Positions 53,771 through 62,288 of a stretch of DNA of 64,000 nt are shown in pieces. The stretch is from Acetatifactor sp. (GTDB taxonomy: Bacteria; Bacillota; Clostridia; Lachnospirales; Lachnospiraceae): assembly GCA_022511465.1 (NCBI GenBank), contig JAFLRM010000013.1, forward strand, positions 1 through 64,000. The letters run 5' to 3'. The translations under genes were made by a program, and so were the position numbers. Each line of letters opens with the position of its first letter. Positions within the stretch are counted from its first letter, which is position 1. The notes beneath the pieces were generated by a model that was not told the DNA's origin, made no database searches, and was given only the letters and a program-made list of their open reading frames with translations.

Positions 53771-54403
53771 TCAACGAGTCATTATCAGAACCGCCGCGCG
53801 ACCGCCAGACCACCTATCCTCTCCAAAACGCCCCAGCTCCTCCAATCGTCTGCTGACCTGCACCTCGTTACGGATCGCATCCACCGCCAGACAATCCCGG
53901 ATCTCTTCCCCTGAGATTCCTCGATAAAAAGATTCCGTTCCAAATAACAGTCCCACCTTGTTCTGCAAAAGACCTTCCTCCATCACGATCGCGCTCTTTG
54001 CTGTGTTCACGGAAAGCTCCTTTAAGTTGGGCCGCAAAAACCGGCTATTGAGCAGACAGATCCTCTGTTTTCCCCGATAAAAAAGTAGAAATCTCTCTCC
54101 CACACACAGGATACCGGCCAAGGAAAAGCAAGCCGTTTCCTCCATCTGCATAAGCTCTGCTTTCAGCGCATCCAGTTCCGGTTTCTTGGTACGGCTGCAC
54201 CGTTTCAATACACACTCATGAAACCAGTTTGTCAGCTGCACACAGAAACGCTCTCCCATGTCCTGCTCCCCGGCTGACGGGTCCTCCTCACAGACGCAGG
54301 CCATCACAATCGGCATTCTCCCCCTTTGTCGTGTTACCTGCTGTAGAGTCAGGGACGTTGTCGGTTTCCCCTCATTCCAATGATAGCTCGTTAAAAAATT
54401 CAT
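53771..54403 (-). CDS. Probable degenerate PP2C-family protein paired with the kinase
   Basis: 210 residues with a PP2C-like outline: RMPIVMACVCEED, ERFCVQLTNWFHECVLKR, CFSLAGILCVGERFLLFYRGKQRICLLNSRFLR, KVGLLFGTESFYRGISGEEIRDCL, and a closing RFGEDRWSGGRAAVLIM like the DNxS/T end of these phosphatases. The usual SDG metal Asp appears as GTES, and the early GxGG loop is absent, so metal binding is doubtful. Kinase and phosphatase genes commonly sit together. Assignment is by pattern and context and remains tentative. Confidence 0.5.
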   Translation of the reverse strand: MNFLTSYHWNEGKPTTSLTLQQVTRQRGRMPIVMACVCEEDPSAGEQDMGERFCVQLTNWFHECVLKRCSRTKKPELDALKAELMQMEETACFSLAGILCVGERFLLFYRGKQRICLLNSRFLRPNLKELSVNTAKSAIVMEEGLLQNKVGLLFGTESFYRGISGEEIRDCLAVDAIRNEVQVSRRLEELGRFGEDRWSGGRAAVLIMTR

Positions 54404-54650
54404 CCCTTGTTCCTTCCCGAAACTGACAGCAAAAAACCTTCGCTTATCACCTCTTAATTTACAATACTATTTTTCCTGCATTCATGGATATACATAGACC
54501 TGAAGCGGCCTGTCGGATATAATTTGAAAGTTAGATATTTCTTTTATAACACACTCATAAGGAAAAGGCAATATTAATTTTCTGACATATGATCGTCAAG
54601 AGCCGATCCAAAGATCGGCTCCCTATTTCACTAACAGTTTATTTCTGGTT
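54404..54650. other. Intergenic region with a GC-rich hairpin
   Basis: Perfect nine-base stem GAGCCGATC/GATCGGCTC at 54600-54621 with a four-base loop lies about 30 bases beyond the rseP stop. No real T run follows on the minus strand, so it is a weak terminator or an mRNA 3'-end structure. Nothing else was recognised here. Confidence 0.45.
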
Positions 54651-55706
54651 TTACATAAAAATATTAGACAGATCGTTAAATAATAGCAACACCATCAACA
54701 CCATGAAAAACATCAGACCGATGAAGTGCACCAGCCCCTCCTTCTCCGGAGGAATGGGCTTCCCCCGTATAACTTCCAAGAGCAGGAATACCAACCGTCC
54801 CCCATCCAGAGCAGGGATCGGAAGCAGATTGAGGATCCCTAAGTTGACCGACAACATCAGTGTAATGTTCAGCATATTGACCAGCACATTCTGCCAACCG
54901 TACTCCCTGGTACTCTCATAGGTTTTGCCCACCAGATTGACAGCGATTCCCACAGGGCCCGCCACATCCTGTCTGGTGACCTGACCGCGCAGAAGCATTC
55001 CGAGACTCTTGTAAGTCATCCGGATGCTGAAACGCATCTCGTACCAGGCGTATTTAAATCCATCCAATCCGGACAACTCCGCAAAATCCGAGTTAGAGAT
55101 TCCCAGCATGTATCTTCCCATACTTTCGTCATATCTCGGCACCAATACTGTGTGGTAAATCTCTCCGCCGCGCTCATACTCTACTTCCACGTCGCCGCCC
55201 CGGTAAATCTGTGTAAACAGCTGAATCTCCTCGTACAGATATATCCTCTCCCCGTTCAGAGAACGGATGCGGTCGCCGTCCTGCAGTCCTGCCTCCAGCG
55301 CTGCACCGCCCTCCACGACTTCCGTCGCCACCGGATCACGGATCACGATCATATTAACCATGATCAGCGCAATGACAAAGGCCAAGATAAAGTTAAAAAA
55401 GGGACCTGCCACCACGGTAGAGATTCTTCCCCACACACTGGCTTTCAGGAAAGAACCCTCTCCGGGCTCCTCACCCTCCCTTGCCTCCAGACCGTCCTCC
55501 CCCTCAAACATACAGGCGCCTCCGATGGGAAGAAGCTTCAAGGAATACTTGGTATCACCTTTTTGAAAGGAAAGCAAGTTGGGTCCCATACCCACCGCAA
55601 ACTCAATCACATGAATTCCGTTTGCTTTGGCAAGCAGAAAATGGCCAAATTCGTGAGATATCACCACCACCCCAAAGATTACGATAAACAATATCAGTGT
55701 AACCAT
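54651..55706 (-). CDS. rseP: RIP metalloprotease RseP (site-2 protease)
   Basis: 351 residues with four membrane helices. ISHEFGHFLLAKANG contains the zinc HExxH motif in helix 1, and LNLLPIPALDGGRLVFLL carries the third ligand, Asp. A PDZ domain lies between (about 125-205, VVEGGAALEAGLQDGDRIRSLNGERI). It cleaves membrane-spanning anti-sigma factors and signal peptides. It is the last gene of the uppS-cdsA-dxr-rseP series, and its start is 12 bases after dxr. Confidence 0.95.
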   Translation of the reverse strand: MVTLILFIVIFGVVVISHEFGHFLLAKANGIHVIEFAVGMGPNLLSFQKGDTKYSLKLLPIGGACMFEGEDGLEAREGEEPGEGSFLKASVWGRISTVVAGPFFNFILAFVIALIMVNMIVIRDPVATEVVEGGAALEAGLQDGDRIRSLNGERIYLYEEIQLFTQIYRGGDVEVEYERGGEIYHTVLVPRYDESMGRYMLGISNSDFAELSGLDGFKYAWYEMRFSIRMTYKSLGMLLRGQVTRQDVAGPVGIAVNLVGKTYESTREYGWQNVLVNMLNITLMLSVNLGILNLLPIPALDGGRLVFLLLEVIRGKPIPPEKEGLVHFIGLMFFMVLMVLLLFNDLSNIFM

Positions 55707-55717
55707 GTAGTATTATT

Positions 55718-56869
55718 TTACCTTTCCGAAATTTTCTTCAAGATCCACTCATATACCCCACTCTCTGTCTCCAATATCTGATCCACAGAAGGGTTCTCTA
55801 TCACCTTATGCCGCTCCATGGACTCCTCGATCAGCTCCGCGATCTCCAGATATTTGATCTTTCTATTTAGAAACAACCCTACCGCCTTCTCGTTGGCGGC
55901 GTTGAACACCGTCGGCATACTGCCGCCGGTTGTGGCTGCCTGGTAGGCTAATCTAAGTCCGGCAAAGGTCTCCATATCCGGCTTTTCAAAGGTGAGCTGC
56001 CCCAGCGCAAAAAAGTCCACCCGCCTGCCGTCCAGAGGCTTTCTGTCCGGATAGAACAGGGCATACTGGATGGGAAGCTTCATGTCCGGCGTCCCCAGCT
56101 GTGCGATGATCGCGCCGTCCACATACTCCACGGCAGAGTGGATGATACTCTGTGGATGTACCACTACTTGAATCTGGTTAAGCTCCACATCAAAGAGCCA
56201 TTTTGCCTCCATGACTTCCAGACCCTTGTTGACCAGCGTGGAGGAATCAATGGTGATCTTGTGCCCCATGGCCCAGTTCGGGTGCTTTAGGGCATCCTCC
56301 ACCTGAATATTTGCCAGTTCCTCTCTGCTTCTGCCTCGAAAAGGACCGCCGGACGCTGTGAGCAGAATCTTTTCCACCCTGCCTTTCGGCTCCCCGTTTA
56401 AGGACTGAAAGATCGCGCTGTGTTCGCTGTCTACCGGCAGGATCGCCACCCCTCGCTTTTTTGCCAGTGGCATAATAATATGTCCTGCTGTCACTAAGGT
56501 TTCCTTGTTGGCCAGTGCGATGTCCTTACCGGCCTCGATGGCCGCAATGGTGGGCCTGATACCAATCATTCCCACAATGGCGGTCACCAATACCTGCACC
56601 TCCTGTAAGACGGCAATTTCCAAGAGTCCTTCCATTCCGGATACGATCTTCACGGGAAGATCCTTTACTCGGATCTTTAAATCGGAAGCTGCCTCCTCAC
56701 TCCACATACCTGCCACCAGAGGCCGAAACTCCCTGATCTGCTCCTCCATTTTCTCCACGCTGTTTCCCGCTGCCAGAGCAACTACCTTAAGCTCCGGATT
56801 AGCACGGACCACCTGAAGTGTCTGGGTTCCGATGGAGCCGGTAGAACCTAAAATTGCTATGTTCTTCAT
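55718..56869 (-). CDS. dxr: 1-deoxy-D-xylulose-5-phosphate reductoisomerase
   Basis: 383 residues. NIAILGSTGSIGTQTLQVV is the NADPH-binding start, ALANKETLVTAGHI follows, and the metal/substrate site is PVDSEHSAIFQSL plus the GWAMGHKITIDSSTLVNKGLEVMEAKWLF-type stretch (here NWAMGHKITIDSSTLVNKG). It makes MEP, the first committed step of the non-mevalonate isoprenoid route, and so feeds UppS encoded upstream. AAGGAAAAGGAAC precedes the ATG. Confidence 0.98.
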   Translation of the reverse strand: MKNIAILGSTGSIGTQTLQVVRANPELKVVALAAGNSVEKMEEQIREFRPLVAGMWSEEAASDLKIRVKDLPVKIVSGMEGLLEIAVLQEVQVLVTAIVGMIGIRPTIAAIEAGKDIALANKETLVTAGHIIMPLAKKRGVAILPVDSEHSAIFQSLNGEPKGRVEKILLTASGGPFRGRSREELANIQVEDALKHPNWAMGHKITIDSSTLVNKGLEVMEAKWLFDVELNQIQVVVHPQSIIHSAVEYVDGAIIAQLGTPDMKLPIQYALFYPDRKPLDGRRVDFFALGQLTFEKPDMETFAGLRLAYQAATTGGSMPTVFNAANEKAVGLFLNRKIKYLEIAELIEESMERHKVIENPSVDQILETESGVYEWILKKISER

Positions 56870-56930
56870 GTTCCTTTTCCTTCTTTATCTGTGTTGGAGA
56901 CATAACTGTTCAGGACTTACATCACTTGCG

Positions 56931-57773
56931 TTACAGTTTTAATATCAGTATCGTCAAAAAATATGTCATAGGTGCGGTGACGATCATGCTGTCAAAGCGA
57001 TCCATGATACCTCCATGTCCGGGGATCAGATTGCCGTAATCCTTAATATCATGATTGCGCTTGATAGCGGAGGCTGCCAGATCACCTACCATACTCATCA
57101 CTGCACCCATGGCACAGATAAAGGCGATGATCCATTTAACCGACTGCTCCGGAAACGCCGCCTCTACAAAAAAGTACCCATACAATCCACCTATCAGGGC
57201 CGCACCGGCCACTCCACCGATACACCCCTCCAAGGATTTGTGAGGGCTTAGCACCGGAAATATCTTCTTTCTGCCGATGAGTTTTCCCACTGCATAAGCA
57301 CAAGTATCACAGCCCCACGAGCTGATCAGGATCGTCCACACCATGTAAATTCCCTGAGAGGTCTGACGCGTCAGATACACAAACGAAAGCATCACAGGTG
57401 CATACAAAAACGAAAAGACTGCCGCCAGCACTTGACTCGCCTGATATTTGGGAAATCTGATAACATAGGCAAACATCTCTGCCAGAAACATCCCCACGAT
57501 CACCATCAAAAGATAGAGAGCATTCCCCCCTACAGTGCCGTTTCTTCCAATATATAGCGCCCCATAATAGGCCGTCACTCCCACCATCCCCAATATCTCC
57601 AAGAGGTTCCACTTCTTTTCATCCGCGGCACATCTCAAAGCCTTGGTAAGTTCCCTGTAAGCCACGAGAGAGATCGCATACAGGATCAACAGGAGAGGGA
57701 TCTCTCCAAACGCCATGGCGGCCAAGGCTATTATGAGCAGCACAATACCGCTCGCCAGTCTGGTCCAAAACAT
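56931..57773 (-). CDS. cdsA: Phosphatidate cytidylyltransferase
   Basis: 280 residues with about eight membrane helices. The C-terminal CdsA signature is complete: SPHKSLEGCIGGVAGAALIGG followed by SMVGDLAASAIKRNHDIKDYGNLIPGHGGIMDRFDSM. It makes CDP-diacylglycerol from phosphatidate and CTP for all phospholipids. AAAGGAGGAATAGACTC precedes the ATG, four bases after the uppS stop. Confidence 0.97.
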   Translation of the reverse strand: MFWTRLASGIVLLIIALAAMAFGEIPLLLILYAISLVAYRELTKALRCAADEKKWNLLEILGMVGVTAYYGALYIGRNGTVGGNALYLLMVIVGMFLAEMFAYVIRFPKYQASQVLAAVFSFLYAPVMLSFVYLTRQTSQGIYMVWTILISSWGCDTCAYAVGKLIGRKKIFPVLSPHKSLEGCIGGVAGAALIGGLYGYFFVEAAFPEQSVKWIIAFICAMGAVMSMVGDLAASAIKRNHDIKDYGNLIPGHGGIMDRFDSMIVTAPMTYFLTILILKL

Positions 57774-57777
57774 GAGT

Positions 57778-58497
57778 CTATTCCTCCTTTAAACCGCCGT
57801 ATCTTCTGTCTCTATGATTATATGCTTCCACCGCCTTGAGCAATTCTTCTTTCGAGAAATCGGGCCATGCCACCGGCGTAAAATATAATTCCGTGTAGGC
57901 CAGCTGCCATAGCAGAAAATTGGAGATACGCTGCTCATTGCAGGTACGGATCAAAAGATCCGGCTCCGGTACTCCGGCAGTGTCCAAAAGTCCGCTTAGG
58001 GACTGCTCCGTAATATCCTCTGACGTCCACTCTCCTGCTGCCACCTTGTCAGCAGCCTTTCTCACGGCACGGATGATCTCATCTCTGCCGCCATAGTTGA
58101 TAGCAATCTGAAAATGCAGGCCATCATTGTCCTTAGTGGCATTCTCCAGTTCCTCAATGCGCCCACGGATATCCTCGTCCAATCTTGATTTCTCCCCCAG
58201 AACCTTCACACACATACGGTTCTTCTTTGCCGTCTGAAGACAATTCTTCATATAGTTGCGCAACAGCTTCATCAGCGCATCCACCTCGTCGTCAGGACGA
58301 CTCCAATTCTCCGTGGAAAAAGCATACACTGTCAAATACTGTATCCCCATCCGGTAAGCCTCCTCACAGATAGTCTCCACCGTCTTTGCCCCCTGAACAT
58401 GACCATAATTGCGGGGCATTCCTTTTGCTTTCGCCCACCTGCCGTTGCCGTCCAGAATAATTGCCACATGCCGCGGCATTTTGAAATTATTTTCCAT
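57778..58497 (-). CDS. uppS: Isoprenyl (undecaprenyl) diphosphate synthase
   Basis: 239 residues. HVAIILDGNGRWAKAKGMPRNYGH has the catalytic Asp and the phosphate-binding GNGRWA. LTVYAFSTENWSRP, INYGGRDEI, and the C-terminal PDLLIRTCNEQRISNFLLWQLAYTELYF are cis-prenyltransferase motifs. It builds the C55 carrier for cell-wall precursors. GAGGGATGAATTGGT precedes the ATG. Confidence 0.97.
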   Translation of the reverse strand: MENNFKMPRHVAIILDGNGRWAKAKGMPRNYGHVQGAKTVETICEEAYRMGIQYLTVYAFSTENWSRPDDEVDALMKLLRNYMKNCLQTAKKNRMCVKVLGEKSRLDEDIRGRIEELENATKDNDGLHFQIAINYGGRDEIIRAVRKAADKVAAGEWTSEDITEQSLSGLLDTAGVPEPDLLIRTCNEQRISNFLLWQLAYTELYFTPVAWPDFSKEELLKAVEAYNHRDRRYGGLKEE

Positions 58498-58533
58498 ACC
58501 AATTCATCCCTCTGACTTTTGACAAACAGCGGA

Positions 58534-58560
58534 GGGCGGAGAGCTTTCGCATCTCCGCCC
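58534..58560 (-). repeat. GC-rich hairpin between frr and uppS
   Basis: Nine-base arms GGGCGGAGA/TCTCCGCCC around nine bases with no T run. It probably shapes or processes the polycistronic mRNA rather than ending it. Confidence 0.5.
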
Positions 58561-58588
58561 CCGCAGTCTGCACAAAGTAAGTGTTGAC

Positions 58589-59140
58589 TTATACAGTCAT
58601 TATCTCCTTCGACTTGGCCTCGATCAGCGCGTCGATATCCTTGATGTACTTGTCGGTAAGCTTCTGAAGCTGATCCTCCATCTGCTTGATCTCATCTTCA
58701 GAAATATCCGTCTTGGCCAGCTTTTTTAAGGAATCGTTGCCATCTCTCCTGATATTGCGGACTGCAACTTTGCCTTCCTCGCCTTTCTTCTTGACATCTT
58801 TCACCAATTCTTTTCTGCGATCCTCCGTAAGTTCCGGAAATACCAGACGGATCACATTGCCGTCATTGGTGGGATTGATGCCGATATCCGAAGTCATAAT
58901 AGCCTTCTCGATCTCTTTGATCAGAGACTTCTCCCACGGAGCGATCTGGATAATTCGCGCCTCCGGCACAGTCACATTGCCCACCTGCTGGATCGGTGTG
59001 GGCGTCCCATAGTAGTCCACACGCAGCTTATCCAGTACATGGGGATTGGCGCGGCCTGCACGGATTGCCGCAAAATCAGACTCCAGATGCTCCAAAGTCT
59101 TTTTCATTTTATCGTCATACTGCTGTAACCTTGCGTCCAT
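58589..59140 (-). CDS. frr: Ribosome recycling factor
   Basis: 183 residues. [68 protein letters not shown] is the classic start. The C-terminal half is a three-helix bundle with [17 protein letters not shown] and [27 protein letters not shown]. It splits post-termination ribosomes with EF-G. GGGAGGAATT precedes the ATG. It follows pyrH after 33 bases. Confidence 0.98.
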   Translation of the reverse strand: MDARLQQYDDKMKKTLEHLESDFAAIRAGRANPHVLDKLRVDYYGTPTPIQQVGNVTVPEARIIQIAPWEKSLIKEIEKAIMTSDIGINPTNDGNVIRLVFPELTEDRRKELVKDVKKKGEEGKVAVRNIRRDGNDSLKKLAKTDISEDEIKQMEDQLQKLTDKYIKDIDALIEAKSKEIMTV

Positions 59141-59173
59141 AATTCCTCCCGATCTAATTGATATTGTATCACG

Positions 59174-59869
59174 TCAAACTGTGACCTTTGTACCACTGAA
59201 ATTGCCCTTGACAGTGTTCACAATGCCGTTCTCCTCGTTCAAACCAAATACCCACATGGGCATCCGGTTGTCTCTGGCAAGAATGGACGCCGTCATATCC
59301 ACCACCTGTAAATTCCTTGCGATCACATCGTCAATGCTGATCTCGTCAAATTTGCGGGCCGCCGGATTCTTCAGGGGATCATCGTCGTACACGCCGTCAA
59401 TGGACTTCGCCAATAAGATCACATCCGCATCCACCTCGATAGCCCGCAAGACAACTCCGGTATCTGTGGAGAAATAGGGATGACCCGTTCCACCTGCAAA
59501 AAACACCACCATGTTCTTGGCAAAGTATTTGTTGGCCCGATCTTTGGAGAACAGCTTCGTGAAGGAGCCGCACTCAAAGGGCGTCAAAATATTGGTCATC
59601 ATACCTACTGAGCGGAAGATCTCCGACACGTAAATACAGTTCATCACTGTGGCAAGCATACCAATCTGATCTGCCTTGGTGCGGTCAATGTTCTCGCTGG
59701 ATCGTCCCCGCCAGAAATTGCCGCCGCCGATCACAATACCCACCTGAATGCCGTCGTCAACCAACTCCTTTACCTGAAGAGCAACTTTCCGGACAGTTTC
59801 CTCGTCAAAACCGGTTCCTCGTTCACCTGCCAGCGCCTCTCCGCTCAATTTCAGTAAAATTCTGCGCAT
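59174..59869 (-). CDS. pyrH: UMP kinase
   Basis: 231 residues. RRILLKLSGEALAGERGTGFDEE, VGIVIGGGNFWRGR, DQIGMLATVMNCIYVSE, FFAGGTGHPYFSTDTGVVLRAIEVDADVILLAKSIDGVYDDDP and the final SGTKV are family motifs. This bacterial hexameric kinase phosphorylates UMP to UDP. It lies directly after the bactofilin gene (four bases). In many Firmicutes rpsB and tsf precede pyrH, but here the bactofilin gene does. Confidence 0.98.
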   Translation of the reverse strand: MRRILLKLSGEALAGERGTGFDEETVRKVALQVKELVDDGIQVGIVIGGGNFWRGRSSENIDRTKADQIGMLATVMNCIYVSEIFRSVGMMTNILTPFECGSFTKLFSKDRANKYFAKNMVVFFAGGTGHPYFSTDTGVVLRAIEVDADVILLAKSIDGVYDDDPLKNPAARKFDEISIDDVIARNLQVVDMTASILARDNRMPMWVFGLNEENGIVNTVKGNFSGTKVTV

Positions 59870-59872
59870 AAC

Positions 59873-61069
59873 TTATTTCTCCGCCTTCTCCTTAGCGCTT
59901 GCTTTCTTCTTCTCAGGCTTGTATTCATCAAAGAAAGCAGTCGGGCTGACATCTGCGTAGCACTGGGAACACATACCCTCGATCACCGCACCGTTGTTGA
60001 TCTGTACGGACTTGGACTTGATGTTGCCCATAACAATAGCGGTATTGTCCAGCACCACGGGGCCTCTTACATCGATATCGCCTTTTACCGCACCTGCAAT
60101 AGCTGCGCTGGTAGCCGATATGTTGCCTATGATAACGGTGCTCGCACCAATCTTGACAGCTCCCTCGCTGACAATCTCACCGTTGATCTTTGCTCCCTCC
60201 GCAAAAACCTCGGAAGCCTTGGAATTACCGTCCACATGACCTGTGATATTCAATTTTCCCAGAACGTCAATATTACCGTTCACAACACCGATGATATCAA
60301 CCGACCCCTCAGAGGTAATGTCGCCGGTGATGGTCATGCCTCCGGTGATGATAGATGTCTCGTCCACTGGTTCCCTGTTAGATAAAGTTTCCATAATTTC
60401 TTCTGCTCCTTTTTCTTCAACATTATCGTTTTCTGTTTCCATATTGCTTTCTACTTCTTCCATGTTCTCAACTGTTTTCATCTTTTTATTCTCCTCAATT
60501 TTTTTCTCTGCGGCAGGTTCCTCCACAACAGGCTCTTCCACTGTTGGCTCCTCAACAACCGGCTCTTCGGCCGGTTCTTCAATAACCGGTTCCTCGACTG
60601 GCGCCTCTTTTGCAAGGGCTTCGCTCTGCCCTATAACATTGTCCAGCATCGCTTCCAGATCCGGCTCCTCAGCAGAGATAGTATCCTCCGGCACAGGATC
60701 TGCAAAGGAAAGATCATCTGCCTCAAGGGATAACGCGTCTTCTGACAACGGCTCCACGAAGCTCAGCATATCCTCTCCGACGGAATCCCCGAAAGTGAAT
60801 GCGCTTTCTGACGCAAGATCTTCCGCCGTGGGAGGTTCTTCCACTGTGGACACGACAGCCTCATCCACTTTGGGTAAGTCATCCTCCTCCGGAAGCTCGA
60901 TGGCATCAATGTTCTGCAGCATCTCTTCCAGTGAAAGGGATTGATCTGACAGATCCGTGGTTCCCGGCTCTGTCTCGACGGACACCTCAGCGTTATCCGG
61001 CTCTGCATCAGGCATAAGCTCATTGACCGCCTGTGACAGGTCTTGCTTTAAGTCTCCAAAAAAACCCAT
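59873..61069 (-). CDS. Bactofilin with a long acidic N-terminal region
   Basis: 398 residues. Residues 1-18 (GFFGDLKQDLSQAVNEL) form an amphipathic helix. A strongly acidic, disordered stretch (about 20-235) follows, including tandem EEPVVEEP-type repeats at about 155-190. The C-terminal beta-helix (about 240-370: SIITGGMTITGDITSEGSVDIIGVVNGNIDVLGKLNITG and similar turns) is the bactofilin fold, a self-assembling cytoskeletal scaffold. A C-x2-C pair (MCSQCYADVSP) and a Lys-rich tail close the protein. It precedes pyrH in the same operon. The acidic region probably recruits partners. Confidence 0.88.
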   Translation of the reverse strand: MGFFGDLKQDLSQAVNELMPDAEPDNAEVSVETEPGTTDLSDQSLSLEEMLQNIDAIELPEEDDLPKVDEAVVSTVEEPPTAEDLASESAFTFGDSVGEDMLSFVEPLSEDALSLEADDLSFADPVPEDTISAEEPDLEAMLDNVIGQSEALAKEAPVEEPVIEEPAEEPVVEEPTVEEPVVEEPAAEKKIEENKKMKTVENMEEVESNMETENDNVEEKGAEEIMETLSNREPVDETSIITGGMTITGDITSEGSVDIIGVVNGNIDVLGKLNITGHVDGNSKASEVFAEGAKINGEIVSEGAVKIGASTVIIGNISATSAAIAGAVKGDIDVRGPVVLDNTAIVMGNIKSKSVQINNGAVIEGMCSQCYADVSPTAFFDEYKPEKKKASAKEKAEK

Positions 61070-61087
61070 GGTAAATTATTCCTCCAT

Positions 61088-62038
61088 TCATTCATTGGTC
61101 TTGATATGTATATGTTGAACCGGCACGGTTTCCTCTGTGATCGGCAGGATCACAGTATCCTCCATCGCCAGAATATTCTCCAGTATTCCCGGCAAGGCCT
61201 CCACCGTAGTGGGTTTATTGGCCGAATCGTGCAGAAGCACGATAGATGTTTGCCATCTATTGACATCGTCAGTACTGTTATGCAAAAGCGTGTCAGTGTT
61301 CAAAAGCCTGCTGCCGCCATCTCCGGATGCAATATTCCAGTCGTAGTAAGTCACGCCCTGTGCGTCCAGATAATCCGCAAAATTCTGCATATTCAACGGG
61401 CTCACCGTGTTGGAGCTTCCTCCTGGGAAACGATAGTACACACACTGCACCCCTGTCAGATCATACAGGTAGTCCTGAATTTGGTGAAAATCTTCGGAAA
61501 AAGCCTCCACTGACTTATAAATCTCCGAGTATTTATGGCTGTAGGAATGCATCCCGAGTGTATGTCCTTCCTCCACGATCCGCCGGATCGCCTCCTGCGA
61601 GGCGGCATCCTCTTTGCCCACTACAAAAAATGTGGCCTTTACCCCATACTCATTCAGAATATCCAGAATCTCGTCCGTGTAAATGCTCGGCCCATCGTCA
61701 AAAGTCAGGTAGACCTTATGCTGGGGTTCCCATTCTATAACCTCTGATATATTATCTTCGGGTTTCGCTGCGATAACTTCCGGCTGAACAGATACACTGC
61801 GGCTCTCCTGGGGGACGGCTTCTGTCTCCTGTCTCTCCAGTTCAAGCTGCATCCATTGTTCCAACTGGGTGCTCAACTGGTCTAACCGCCTCTCTATGCT
61901 GTTCATCCTCACTAATAAGAGGATGCAGCATACATTTGGCATCACAACAAGAGTCACTATCAGCCAGATAATTATTTTCTTCAGCCGCTGCACACGTTTC
62001 CGCCTGTACGGGGCCTGCTGATGATCCATTCCTGACAT
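61088..62038 (-). CDS. Polysaccharide deacetylase (NodB domain), membrane-anchored
   Basis: 316 residues. One N-terminal signal-anchor helix (IIIWLIVTLVVMPNVCCILLLV, about 22-43) is followed by a coiled coil with IERRLDQLSTQLEQWMQLELERQ. The NodB domain shows YLTFDDGPSIYTDEIL (metal Asp), TLGMHSYSHKYSEI (HSxxH) and RFPGGSSNT; IVLLHDSANKP ends it. It removes N-acetyl groups from peptidoglycan or another extracellular glycan. It is 18 bases upstream of the bactofilin gene on the same strand, suggesting a shared transcript and a role in cell shape. Confidence 0.92.
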   Translation of the reverse strand: MSGMDHQQAPYRRKRVQRLKKIIIWLIVTLVVMPNVCCILLLVRMNSIERRLDQLSTQLEQWMQLELERQETEAVPQESRSVSVQPEVIAAKPEDNISEVIEWEPQHKVYLTFDDGPSIYTDEILDILNEYGVKATFFVVGKEDAASQEAIRRIVEEGHTLGMHSYSHKYSEIYKSVEAFSEDFHQIQDYLYDLTGVQCVYYRFPGGSSNTVSPLNMQNFADYLDAQGVTYYDWNIASGDGGSRLLNTDTLLHNSTDDVNRWQTSIVLLHDSANKPTTVEALPGILENILAMEDTVILPITEETVPVQHIHIKTNE

Positions 62039-62172
62039 ATATTCTCACACACATTGTCTCAATTAACACATATTTTTATTATAAGATGTAGTATCATATA
62101 TAATACCCATGTAACAGTATAGCATATTCCCGTTTTTTGGGGAAGATAAAATATTAAAAAAATTGGCAAGTA

Positions 62173-62201
62173 TTGCACAACTACAAAACTTATACTATAA
62201 T
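62173..62201 (+). promoter_or_regulatory. Promoter of the DAHP synthase gene
   Basis: TTGCAC, 17 bases, TATAAT. The transcript would begin near 62208 with a leader of about 70 nt, opening with a small GTTGC...GCAAC stem. Confidence 0.65.
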
Positions 62202-62264
62202 ATACAACAGTTGCGGTCTAAAGTGCAACCACAAAAGCGCTGCAGAAAGGAATTGCCAACAGGC

Positions 62265-62288
62265 ATGGTAAGATACAATGAGTTTTGA
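62265..62288 (+). CDS. Possible seven-codon leader frame MVRYNEF overlapping the DAHP synthase start
   Basis: An ATG at 62265 opens MVRYNEF and stops at 62286-62288, overlapping the downstream start at 62278. GAAAGGAATTGCC upstream fits this ATG better than the gene's own, which has only GGTAAG. The frame contains Tyr and Phe, end-products of the pathway, so coupling or attenuation is possible. With seven codons this could equally be chance. Confidence 0.3.
   Translation: MVRYNEF

Noticed and set aside
62041..62277. T-box leader before the DAHP synthase gene
   Set aside because: No T-box sequence or specifier structure; the leader is only about 70 nt from a good promoter.
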